Shown piece after piece: positions 48,790 to 59,649 of a DNA stretch of 64,000 nucleotides. Positions within the stretch are counted from its first letter, which is position 1. Every line of letters begins with the position of its first letter. A program made the position numbers and the translations under genes. The notes under the pieces were generated by a model. That model had not been told where the DNA came from and did no database searches. It saw only the letters and a program-made list of their open reading frames with translations. Source of the stretch: Hyparrhenia diplandra (taxonomy: Eukaryota > Streptophyta > Magnoliopsida > Poales > Poaceae); contig JADLZK010008574.1 in NCBI GenBank assembly GCA_015847255.1, positions 186,001 to 250,000 of the forward strand. Reading direction: 5' to 3'.

Positions 48790-49185
48790 CTTGTCCGCTT
48801 GCGCGCGTGACGACGTCGACGCCCGCAGGCAGGGTGGATTCGGGAGGTTGGGGAGGAGAGGAATGGCCGCCGGCCGGCCTGTGTGGCTATCGTTGGATCG
48901 CTCGCTCGCGCTCCCCGTGCACGCCCCCTGCCCGGCGTGATGGCACCCGCGGGGCCGGGGATTGGTGGGCAGGGGGCCCGTGACGGGTGCCACTGGAACT
49001 CGGCCGCGCCGGCACGTGTTGGCCTTCCAGTCCAGTCCAGTCCCCGTGAACGACTGGCCGGTTGGGGCCGGGGCCGATGGTTCCCTGTCAAATCATCCTA
49101 TCCCACTGCTGCTTGTGGGCTGTGGCGGCCTGCCGTAGCGGGAAAAGAAGCAGCAAATCCTCAATGATGACAAGTGGGCTTAACG
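48790..49185. other. Upstream region of the NAP-like gene
   Basis: GC-rich, no gene. Includes three AGTCC words in tandem at about 49,029-49,045. Confidence 0.4.
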
Positions 49186-49311
49186 AAATATATTAATTAA
49201 CGGGCGATCTCAATAACAAAATACTCCCTACGTTCCTAAAACCATAGGAAATATATTAATTAACTTGGGATCTCAATCACAAAATACTCCCTCCATTCCT
49301 AAAACCATAGG
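49186..49311. repeat. 63-bp tandem duplication of a MITE end and its flank
   Basis: Unit 1 (49,186-49,248) and unit 2 (49,249-49,311) both begin AAATATATTAATTAAC and end CTAAAACCATAGG, with only a few differences. Each contains TA plus CTCCCT, so the Stowaway terminus together with its left flank was duplicated. Confidence 0.85.
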
Positions 49312-49379
49312 AAGCGTGTCAATTAAACTTTTTTTTTTTTTTTAACTTTGATCAAGTTTATAGAAAAAAATATTAGAAA
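49287..49379. mobile_element. Left part of a Stowaway-like MITE split by a hAT-like element
   Basis: Begins CTCCCTCCATTCCTAAAACC after TA (49,285-49,286). Its inverted partner ends at 55,882 (inverse: CTCCCTTCATTTCGAAAACA), followed by TA. The sequence at 49,379 continues logically at 55,722. Confidence 0.8.
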
Positions 49380-49694
49380 TAGGGATGGAAGTGGTATGGA
49401 TAATCCTCCACTCCGATCCGCTCCGAATCCGAATTTTGAGAATATGGAGAAGTGTTTCTAATATCCACATGGATGCTAAATAATCCGAATCCGACTATAT
49501 GCGGATACGATGTAGGATATAGTATTAGTGAAATCCAACGAATATGGATTATCCAATAATTAAACATGAATTATCCAACGCGTATAATAGGATGATCTGG
49601 ATATTTTAAGAAGCCCAACCAGTAAAAATATTTTAAGTATCTTTTTTTGTTATATATGCAATGGTAATCCTTGCCTATTATAAGTATTTTTTTC

Positions 49695-52414
49695 TATATA
49701 TTGCCAACTTTTTTTTTTTCGAGAGCATGCCGAGGCATGTATATCATTAAGCGTAAAGCGTAGTTTTTCGGTTTTTAGTACACCACAGTAATCCTAAGAT
49801 TACTCACAACCCACACACACCCTAGAGCTCGCACGAGGTCGTAATTACAAGATAACCAATTTTGCAACGAGTGTCTTCACCTATGGCGTCGGACCAGGTC
49901 GTCCCCCTCCATCCTAGCATGTTGAGGTTCATCGCCACCGGTCGGAAGCGATCCCCAAGCGCCTTCGCGGGTTGTCGTGCCCAGCCTTGGAGCGGCATGC
50001 GGAAGGTCTTCTTGTACAATCGCACCGCCCGGGGCGCCAACCCGGGCGGCGGTGGCGGGATGATTCCAAGCTTTTGCATCGAAGAACGATTGGCTTTGCT
50101 TGGTGACGTCGCCGCCTCCCAAGGTTGCAACGCGATCCTCGTCTCGGGCCGCAATGGCGCCGATGGTCTTTGGCGTCATTGGCTTCGGTTTCGGCGCCCC
50201 TTGATTAGAGGGACCGGATGGGGATGCGTAGTCGGTCTTCAAGGTTGATAGGGATCGCCCCAGCCAGTGTTGGTCGCCGTAACCTCCCCATCTTCCGTAA
50301 CACCACCCGTGCCCTCATCGGCAAAATCACCGGCGGGGGTAGGCGTAGGCGCCCCCGGCGGCCAGCGTGGGTGTCGCCGGCGACGAGTCAACCAACGCGC
50401 GGGCGCCGTCGCGTCCCCACCGACCACCTCCAAAGACCACGCCAACGGGGGTAGCCAACCGTGTGGAGCGGCCGCCACAACGTCACCAACCTCCCGACGC
50501 ATCACCATCCGCGAAGCAAAGCCGGGTCATCTTCAATCGGTGACCGGGCTGTTCCGGCGGCGCCCGGCCGTTACTGTCGAGAAGTAGCGGGGAGGAGTAG
50601 ACAGCGCTCGATGAGGGTAGCGGCGAGCTCATCAAGCATCGGGTCGGCCCGGACGTGAGGCGCCACACCTCGCAAAGCACTAGCATCGGGTCGGATGCGC
50701 AGGCGGCCGGGTGACGCGGCGGTGTTTACCCTCCTGCGGGCCGCATGCCCCGACGCGGTTGGCGGCGATGTCGTGTGGGCCGACGCCGACGGTGGACGCC
50801 CTCCACAGAGAGCCTGTGTCGCCCGGTGCCGACGGGGTGACCCCGCCAGCGCGCTGCGTCATCGGTCCGGTGGGCCGGACGGATGATCTCGCCGACAAGG
50901 ATGGGGGCCGCAGCAGGTTCGGCGCGCCAGAGCCTCCTCGTCCATCGCCATCGCAGCCCGACACCATGGCGTGGGTGCGCTGCGGCGCACGGCCGCGCCG
51001 ACGCCGGGCGATGCCGCTTGCAATCCTCGGCCTCGTGCCCCGCACGAGGGCGGTGCATCAACGTGATGGGAAGGTACATTGAGCGGCGATGTGCCCCCAC
51101 CAAACAGTTGAAGCATCGACCGACGAGTGCACGCGGCACCGCCGCCGGTGGTGAGCGTGGCGCGGAGGTCGGCGACGCCCACACCGACGACTTACAACCG
51201 TAGTGAAGCCATCGGCGCCGACCGCAGCGCCGCGCGAGGAGCATGGCAATCGAAGGAGAGGTGGGCCAAGACGCCATGTGCGGCAAGACCCCTTGCCGTA
51301 GGTAGCGGACCAAGACGACGATGTGCGGTACACGCCCCGAGGCCTCCGCGGTCCTCCTCCTATGCCGCCGACGCCGGGCGATCGCGTGGGTGCCCGTCCA
51401 CCAACAGGACTCCCCACGGGGGGGCAAGAACAAGGACAGTGGGGCTCGCACCACGAAGTCGGGCGGAGGCGAGGCGCGGCGCGCGAGGCGAGGGGTTCAT
51501 GCTCCTCCTCCTCCTCATCGAGAAGGTCTCACGCCGGCCGCGGGTGCTTCGCCTACCGGTGGAGGAAGGAAGAAGACGGACCCGGGTCCTCGTGCGTCAA
51601 CGTAGGCGCCCTCGAAGGTGAGGAACTCAACTCAAGTGGGGGGCTCCCTCGAACCACCAACGAGTAGCGGACAAGCGGGTGGCGGGGCGGTGATGAGGTC
51701 GGGGCGGATGGACGCACCCCGATCACGTCGGGCTCCGCAAAGTCCCGAGGGCCGGAGAGGTCGTGGGCTGCGGCCCGCCAGCAGACGGCCCCCATCGACG
51801 TCTTCCACGCTTTTTCGCCCTCTTCGACATCCTCGACAGGCACTTCCGCGAACTGCGGGTAGACGCGGCTGCGGTCGGGACCGGAGCGAAGCGCAGGCGT
51901 CTTCGACGCGGGCCGTCGCCGGAAGTCCGCCCCACCGCCACTAAGCGCCGGCAATAGGGGAAGAGGCCCGCGGGAGCGCACGGAGTGCCCACTCTGGGCC
52001 TACTACCGGCGAAGCACGACGACGCCGGGGGCACGTACCGCGGCGGCCTGGCGGGGGGAAGGAGGGGCGCCCGAAGTGTGAGAACATGCCGGGCGGTCGC
52101 CGGATGCGGAGGGGACGCCAACGCAGCTGCCGCCGGAGAGCAAGTCGCGCTCTAACAAAGCCGCCGACGCACCCACGCGGAGAAGGGACGCGGGCAACGG
52201 AGGCTTCGATCTCGCCGGGACATGGGGAGCGCCGGAGAGAGGCCCACCAATGGAAAGCTTGGGCGACGGAGGTGGCGGATCCGAGCTTGGATGTGGGGGA
52301 GAGGCCAGGGATGGAGGGGATCTGGCCGGGCATGGCTCAGCGGCCGTGGGAGACGGAGGGGACGAGCGGGTCGGGGGGTCGCCCGCCTCCATCGTAGGTT
52401 ATATATTGCCAACT
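49695..52414 (-). mobile_element. ORF1-only LINE derivative with target-site duplication
   Basis: An exact 15-bp repeat, TATATATTGCCAACT, flanks it (49,695-49,709 and 52,400-52,414). The plus-strand T-run starting at 49,710 is its poly(A) tail. Reading minus, a frame starts at 52,392 (MEAGDPPTRSSPPSPTAAEP) and continues, through several frame changes, as a proline/arginine-rich ORF1-type protein with a zinc-knuckle remnant (GRCFNCLVGAHRR ... GHEAEDCKRHR near 51,020-51,120) and an ORF1-like C-terminal part ending at 49,822. No endonuclease or reverse transcriptase sequence is present between ORF1 and the tail. The 2.7-kb GC-rich block stands out from its AT-rich host. Confidence 0.82.
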
Positions 52415-55155
52415 AAAACAAGCCGCCTCATCAACCATTCCCCATTTGACCATTCCACTCGCGTGACTCGGGAAAAAAAAAACTCGAGACACGCACGGTC
52501 GCTGGGGCTACCAATAGAGCTCCATTGCTAGGCGCTAGCTGGAAGGCTTTGTCCACCACGGCTGCTCGCCCAGACAACCGCTTGAGCCGCTACTTGTGCT
52601 TGGGCTCGTCGGAGCTTTGTGGGCCGGCTTCCTTTTGTCCCCTCCCGACACTACTCTCTTTGCCACCATGGCCATGCTCACCAGCCAGCACCACCATGAC
52701 ACCCCCACCCCAACATGGCCCGACCGCCTTTATGGCCACTAGTGCTCCTAACCGCCTGGCCGGCCCAACCTCCCCATTAAATCCCTAGCTATTGCCTTTG
52801 TTGAAACCCTAGCCGCCGCCATATATTGTTCTTCTTCCATGGGGTGTGGGAGTGTCACCAAGAGAGCATCAGCGTCGCCGACGGAGCACCACGAACTCCC
52901 ACGTCGCTGTCCGTCGAACGCTACGCCGCCCCGGACGTCCGTTCGTGCATCCCCGATCGTTCCATGACCCATTATTTTGATATTACACAGTACAACGTAG
53001 ACACTCAACACACACTCACACTCACCCCTATGAACACATGTACGCTAACCCTACCTCGTATTAGCACCTTCGAAGCGACGAGCCGGCAAATCTTGAAGTT
53101 CACGAAGTCACCACAAGCGCCTCGCTTTCGACGAGGACGTCGTTTTGGTTCCTAGGGTATCGAGTCCTACATGATCCTGCCAGGAACGCTACTATATTTT
53201 ACGACACCCTAGTACGGCCAGGAATGAGCCTAACTAAATGAGACCTAAGGGGGTGTCCATATTATGACACTTCGAAATGTGATAAATATACAGTAACAAG
53301 TGTATATGTGTCTCAATAACTTTTTTCCATAACAAAAAAACATAATTATACCATTTAAAATAAGTGAAATAATAGTGTTTTGTGTTGCATAGACACAACA
53401 AAACGTTCACTTTGTTTTTGTTTTTTTTTGTGTGTGTGTGTGTGTGTGTGGGGGCACAACCCCTGGTTCTACTAGACGAGGTCACTGGACTAAAGTCTCT
53501 TAGTGCCCAACGGCTGGTGTAGTACCAAATAGGACCCGAGGAGGGAGGCATAGTTATGGCACAAGAGAAATGACGTGGTGTGGACTCCGTGGACAGGACA
53601 ACACATGGAGGGGGAATCGGTGGCGGTGGAGAGGCGAAAGAGGAATCACGTGCAGAGAAGAAAGTGTATAGTGAACCTCATTACGCATCCGGTTTTGTGT
53701 ACCAATCAAATAGAACGATCAAGACTCTCAACGCTAATCTTGCATACTCAAGATTTGAGATGACAAGGTTGAAATTGGAAAGCTTCAACATAGCATTAAT
53801 AACAACTTCTCGCCGTGTGGGCATCCTGAGGAGCACGCGCTGTGCGCGTGAACTGTCGTTGCAGGTAGCTTGTGCGCCGATCCTCAACAACTAAAGCATA
53901 AATCAAAAGCAACTTCTTTCATAGTCTTTTATTGACGCATCAAAATATGTGGTGTAATGATTTTTTTTTCTTAACATGTTTCCCTGTAAAATCAATGTTG
54001 TCGCGTACCTAAGTTGTATTCCTTCTGTGGGAGAATTTTTTTTTGATTTGCACATTTTATGTTGTTGTGTCAGCAAGATATCTACTACACCTATAAGAAT
54101 AAACCCCACTAGCTAATTCTCTGCGATTTCGTGAAGCCACATCATCAGGCGGGTCCCGTAGCTCACTAACCAATTCAAAACAATGCAGTGTTGTGATGGA
54201 ACCAAGAACTGCCATGGTTGCATAATTGATGATGATTAGAAACTGATAATGGAGTGCTGATAGAAGCGTGAGTGAGTGACTTGGGTGGGAGAGGAATAAC
54301 CAACAGGCAGCATGGTTATTAGCACCCAACACACGTCTTCTGCTCTGCCTAACATTCATTGTCAGGAGACCATACGGCCAGGGAGCTGAGTGGTCATTAT
54401 ATGATATATGCTTTATATAAGCCTAAATCTGCAATTCGCAGCAGCCGAGCAGCTCGATTAGCACCATCGCTCTTGCTGGCCACAAATATTGTAGCTGCCG
54501 GCCGAGCAGGAAACCCCTTCCAACGAGAGATTAACATTCTTCCCCGCAGCCTTATCTTTCTGAATCCTCACTACTGCTGCCTCGTGTGCTCCGATCGCTG
54601 GCCCCTGGGTACCTATTGAGGGTACTCTTATAATTGCTCTTTTATATGGATCTCCTATATCTTTACTTTACAACATAATTGTTTTAATCAAGTTTGCATC
54701 TCTCATAGATACCATGCATCATCCATTTAGCGGTGAGACAGTTCTGTACAGCTGGTAACTACATTGGTTTACAATCCCTTTGATCTTCGTCTTTTTCTTA
54801 TTATTTATTTCTTGATTTCTACATGCATATATATACTATATGACTCTTATCAATGTTAGTATTTCTAATTTTAAGATCGTGGTGTAAATACTGTACAACA
54901 GAGCTCATTTTTTAGAGGTTTTTAGACAATAATAATAAGAAAGAAAGCTAGACCTCCAAATTGTAGAGGGTGTCAAATCAAACTGCTGTGCAATGTTCGG
55001 ACTTTGCAATGCTGAACCATATGGTCATAGTAATTAGATGGACATCTTTGCTGCAATTCACTCCTAATTAACGATGATGTTCCTCTGAAATCTACTACTG
55101 CACAGAACATTCAAATTGTCCATAAAACATCATTGAGGTCAAGTTTTTTATTCTT
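52415..55155. other. Inner part of the hAT-like element, mostly unclassified
   Basis: Starts GC-rich (52.5-53.1 kb), then AT-rich. It holds a (GT)n microsatellite at about 53,430-53,450. Open frames overlap and show no family. Part of it should belong to the Helitron whose 3' end is at 55,189, but I could not find that element's 5' end. Confidence 0.4.
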
Positions 55156-55158
55156 GCG

Positions 55159-55189
55159 TCCCGCAGTAACGCGCGGGGAATCCACCTAG
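55159..55189 (+). mobile_element. Helitron 3' terminus
   Basis: A hairpin (CCCGC at 55,160-55,164 pairing with GCGGG at 55,173-55,177) is followed within 8-9 bases by CTAG (55,186-55,189) and then T, the canonical Helitron 3' end. The 5' end (TC after an A) was not located with confidence. Confidence 0.65.
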
Positions 55190-55721
55190 TTGATCTAGCA
55201 CTTCGATCCCATATTGATCTTTGCATGCATGCACATGTATATATACATGGTTCTGTCGAGTGAATGGTTTTTCATAGACTAGTCGGTGAATAGGTGCATT
55301 GTAGTATTTTTTTTATCCTCCGGTGATGCACTTGATACAACTTAGAATTTACAAGTGCTGAAAAAATTGTCATCTACTGAAGTGGAGAACTAGTAGACGA
55401 CGAATAATGCTTAATTAAGAATTTTCATTTTTTTCATGCTTGTTTTATACTCAAATAAAAATTGAGAACTTGTATTAATTTGATAATGAATTGTTTCTCA
55501 TCATAAAAGATAACATGTAAGCATATATTATCCGACTTGAAAAAGCCCGCTTCCGCTACGACACCAAGATCTGAAAGCGTACCATTTCCGACATCCTAAA
55601 AAAACTATATTTGCATCCGAATCCGTATAATATCCGATCCGATCCGGATCCGATTAAAAAAAGAGGATTAGAATACTGGGAGAGCCATTATCCGCTCCGA
55701 TCTGATCATTTTTCATCCCTA

Positions 55722-55882
55722 ATCAGAAATTATGTCTCAAAAATAAAAATATATTTCATAACTAATATAATGGTATTTAATTTGTCTCATAATTCTTAGT
55801 GTTTTATGAAATAATTTTAGTCGAAGTTTGTAAAGATTGACTACTCGGGATGTGAGAATTCATGTTTTCGAAATGAAGGGAG
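55722..55882. mobile_element. Right part of the Stowaway-like MITE split by the hAT-like element
   Basis: Ends ATGTTTTCGAAATGAAGGGAG before TA (55,883-55,884), the inverted partner of the left part at 49,287. Confidence 0.78.
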
Positions 55883-56236
55883 TAGCAACTTGGTGGCCTT
55901 TTCTAATTTCTAAAAGGAAAACAATGCGTATATGAATTTTATCAATAAAATGTGTACTATATAGACTGACGACCAAAGGAAGATTGTTAATTGGGGAAGA
56001 AAAAAAGGACCAAACATGAGCGTGCTTGTAGTATGTACTAGGTCCGCCGTAAGCCCAGGTCATAGTTTTAATTACCAGGGCGAAAATCGGTGTGGACTGT
56101 CATCGTTTGGATTGTGCGCCACGATGTCATGTTAGGTAATAAGATCACGTATTACATCCGCATGGTATTTTCCTGCGGACGGCCGGTCCGGCGGTCCTCA
56201 CGCAAGGTGTGGGGATACAGTGACCAAACAAGGTGC

Positions 56237-57777
56237 TTTTTTTTAAAGATAAAAATAAAAATCTGGCTTCATCTATCCGAAGATAGAATCAGACCAATTA
56301 TTACGGAATTCAACAAAACCAAACTTGCTGGAAACAACCTCCAGTCACACTCAAATCCGACAAGGCAAGGAAATAAAAGTTTTTGGCTATACATAACCAA
56401 CATGTCTCTGTGATAGCCAACCACTAGAACCGAAGAATGATATCGCTGACACTTCAAGGTGACGTGCTGCAGCGACTAATTGATCTTGTAGATCTTCATT
56501 TAGCTGCAAGCTTGCCCACTGACGTAGCCAATGAGTTCCTCGGAATAGTACCTGCAAAAAGTTTTTGGTTTGCATTTGTCAAAAACAACTTCATTCCTTG
56601 TCAGCCAGATTGCCCAAAAAAGTGTATGATCTTTGCTGTTAATAACAATGTATTAAACTTTTTGTTCCCCGATTTAGACCAAAAAAGGAACAAGTCATTT
56701 ACATTCAAAGGCGGTCTTAAACCAAAAAGTAAATGTATAGAGCGCCACAAAAATTTGGCATAGAAGCAGTCAAAAAATAGGTGTTGAATTGATTCAGGGA
56801 GATGACGTAAAAGAGCATTTGTTTATCTCCATTCCAATTCCTCCTAGCCAAGTTGTCTTTGGTTAGAACAACACCTTTTTTGATATACCACATAAAAATT
56901 TTTATTTTCATTGGTAATTTTGTCTTCCAAATATCTTGTGACACCCTCACCCCATTGTTAATTAAAGCAAAGCATACATGGACTTGATCAGAAAGCGTTC
57001 AGGCCTTTAAATCCCATACAAATACATCTCTTTCCCGAGTTAAATTAAAATGTTGTAAGGATGACACAATACGGAGCCAATGAGATAAGTTAACCCCCAC
57101 TAGATTCCTCCTAAAAGAAATATTTAGTACAGGGGAACTTAGTATGTTAGCTACGGTATCTTGCTTTCTCCTAACAATATTAAACAAACACGGGAATTTA
57201 TCTTTGAGGGTTTTTTTTTCTAGCCAAGTATCAATCCAAAAAAACGTGTTTGAGACCCATCTTTGACAATAAAATGACCTAACTTGAAGAAGCTATCTTT
57301 AACATTCATCAAACTTCTCTAAATGTGAATCTGTTGGTTTCTTCACACAAGCGCCTAAAGTCTTATTTTTGATGTACTTGTTCGCAATAATTCTTGCCAA
57401 AGCCCATCTTCATTTAATAATTTAAACAACCACTCGCTAAGTAGACACTTGTTTTGAATTTCCAAATTTTGGATTCCTAGTCCACCTTGGTCCTTAGGTT
57501 GACGTAAAACATCCCATTTGACCAATCTGTATTTTCTTCTTTTGCTGGTCATTTTGCCAAAAGAATCTAGACCTAAAACACTCTATTTTTTCTAATACCC
57601 CTTTTGGCACTTCGAAGAAAGACATCATAAACATCGCTAAGCTGGAGAGCACCGAGTTTATAAGGACCGACGCCCCCCCTACTGTGGAGCAGTTTGCCAC
57701 ATCGGCATATATTTCCTTGCTGGAGCTTTTTCGGGCATAAAAAAACATAGAAACAGCGGTACCACGTGGAGTCATGG
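56237..57777 (-). mobile_element. 5'-truncated LINE (L1-type) with RT C-terminus
   Basis: The minus strand reads VLINSVLSSLAMFMMSFFEV, PKGVLEKIECFRSRFFWQND, RQPKDQGGLGIQNLEIQNKC and LSEWLFKLLNEDGLWQELLR, the end of a plant LINE reverse transcriptase, then the zinc-binding RVT part (KTKLPMKIKIFMWYIKKGVV, TKDNLARRNWNGD). Frame changes and stops interrupt it. A plus-strand T-run at 56,237-56,244 is probably the poly(A) end. No target duplication was found, so borders are approximate. Confidence 0.82.
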
Positions 57778-57805
57778 ATACCTACTTGTCTGCTCTTATC
57801 ACCTA

Positions 57806-57954
57806 CTCCCTCCGTTCCAAATTATAGTTCACTTTGACTTTTCTAGATTCATTTGATTTACTATATATCTAGACATAGTGTATAACTAGGTGCATAGCAA
57901 AATCAATGTATCTAGAAAAGCCAAAGTGAACTACAATTTAAACGGACGGAGGGA
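57806..57954. mobile_element. Stowaway MITE, about 149 bp
   Basis: CTCCCTCCGTTCCAAATTAT at the left and the inverse of ATTTAAACGGACGGAGGGA at the right. The arms share AGTTCACTTTGACTTTTCTAG over about 40 bp. TA precedes it (57,804-57,805). The right TA has been lost or mutated. Confidence 0.8.
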
Positions 57955-58920
57955 AACCCTCACATCATTCCTCTAACTATATTATCTTGTGTGGCCACAT
58001 GAGAATGCTACGCTTTTTTCTTCTTCTCTGTTCGTTTCAGTAAAAGAAAACGATGGTGTAAAATTTTCAGGCAAAAATGCTTCTCGATTTTTAAACTGAG
58101 GTATAACTTTATGAAGCAAAAAAAAAAAAAAAAAAACTGAGATATAACATCAAAAGGATACGTGTGAACTCGATTGCTTGTCGTGTTGTTTTTCGTCGAA
58201 TAACGACTCGACAGATCCAATCCATCATTTTATTTGACTCTTGATTCTTGACTGAATTGATTAGTTATTGCGGTACTGACTTGACATGTAAGGTCTTTGT
58301 CTATCGAAAGGCCAAAATCCCAGGTGCAGCACCACCTTATTAGCTTACCTCCGCATGTGCACGCTTCAGTCCTCTCCACGTGTTGAGAAGGAATCCAACA
58401 GATGTATCGATCTACGACATATTTCATACGTACAAATCCTCATCGTGTCGCCGAGTCATAGGTTCATATTATGTATACATACGGACCAACTACGTGATGT
58501 AGTACGATCATATTGTTATTGTGGGCTTAGTGTGAATTTAGTCCCTGTTAGGAACTAGTTATATACGACCAAGTCAACCCAGTCTTAGTGAGTTTTTAAG
58601 ATTTTCATGTGTTAGAAACATTATATATACTAGTTTCATTATCAATTGATGATAAAAACCCATTTTATTCCCATAAATTTTGGCAATTTGTCTTCGTTAA
58701 ATTGTGCAGGATAACATATTTACTAACTTGGTACGTAGCCTTTTTAATGTCCATAGATATTCTGAAACCCCATTAAAACTATCGAACATGGTTTTGTATT
58801 TTTTTTAATCATGGTATATGCAGAAACTCATACATATATACAAACTCATCCATATGAATATGCACGCCTCCAATAAGCACCCCCGAAAACTAAGACCACA
58901 TATAACATAACCGTACCAGA
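57955..58920. other. AT-rich intergenic, nothing recognised
   Basis: Contains an A-run at about 58,118-58,136 and open frames shorter than 70 codons only. Confidence 0.5.
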
Positions 58921-59649
58921 TGAACTATGGATTTAGACGTCGCTGATGCACTCCTTCCTGTGGCGCCAGACCCTCTTATGTCGATGCTTAGCGTGGAGAT
59001 GGATCCTTTGATATGGGTTGACCCCATGTTGGAGGAGCTTGCCGCTTCGCTGCGCGACCGTGTGCCCGCCTCCCTGCACTAGAGGTTGATGTGCCGCTCA
59101 CGTTTGTTCCTTCCCAGTTGCAGCCCACACAACCTGCTATGGAGAGGGGGGAGGGAGGAGCCCATCCCTGCTCCAATCCTCCAAATATCGGCGTCACCCG
59201 CTCCTACCCGGCAGGAAACACAGGAGAGTCGTTGTTGAGCCCACCCGCTCGAGTGCGTCGTACAAGTTCTGGCGTGCGAACACAAGTTGCAGGCGTGAGC
59301 TCTCCTTCATCGACGGAAAGTCAGCGGCACTGGCTCCGGATGAAGCGGTCACATCCTGCATCGATATGTACGGGCTCGGCCTCCCGGAAGCGGCGATCAA
59401 TGCCATCCGGAAGGCAGCGCGTATGGAGGACCAGGACCTTTACAAATTGCTTGTTGCCGTTCTTGGTGAGCCGAGAGCTTAGGCACCTAGGTCATTTGTG
59501 TGTTGTCATTAGTGTGTGAGTAATCAACTTTGTACCTAAGCCCCGAATTAGCGTAGGTTGGGTTGAGCCGTAGCTTCATTTTCCGCCATTGTTGTTTGCT
59601 ATTTCCTTCATAATATAACCAAAGCCGGTTTGCCGGATCTTAAAAAAAA
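58921..59649 (+). mobile_element. LINE ORF1 C-terminal fragment with poly(A) tail
   Basis: A frame from ATG at 58,928 reads MDLDVADALLPVAPDPLMSM and VDPMLEELAASLRDRVPASL before a TAG. Further on the plus strand reads KFWRANTSCRRELSFIDGKS, EAAINAIRKAARMEDQDLYK and LLVAVLGEPRA, ending TAG at 59,480-59,482. Both match the ORF1 tail type of plant L1 elements. An approximately 160-bp 3' tail and an A-run (59,642-59,649) follow, with no RT in between. Like the element at 49,710, it is an ORF1-end-plus-poly(A) copy. Its target duplication was not found. Confidence 0.7.

Larger units (their letters stand above)
49380..55721. mobile_element. hAT-like non-autonomous element, 6.3 kb including later inserts
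   Basis: The left end TAGGGATGGAAGTGG pairs with the inverted right end TAGGGATGAAAAATG. An 8-bp flanking repeat with one mismatch (ATTAGAAA at 49,372-49,379, ATCAGAAA at 55,722-55,729) fits hAT. Both subterminal regions are rich in TCCGAATCCG-type words on opposite strands, as in hAT transposase-binding regions. No transposase frame was seen. Much of the length comes from later insertions: an ORF1-only LINE (49,710-52,399) and probably a Helitron ending at 55,189. Confidence 0.7.

Noticed and set aside
50218..52531. Many long open frames on both strands in the 50-52.5 kb GC-rich block
   Set aside because: They overlap one another and result from high GC. The block is explained by the decayed ORF1 of the LINE on the minus strand.
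53420..53452. GT-rich repeat as a possible regulatory or CRISPR-like array
   Set aside because: A plain dinucleotide microsatellite. No spacer-repeat structure exists anywhere in the window, and CRISPR arrays are not expected in a plant genome.
59091..59519. 142-codon plus-strand frame starting MPLTFVPSQL
   Set aside because: The alternative frame ending at 59,482 matches the LINE ORF1 tail; the longer frame is a shadow over part of its length.
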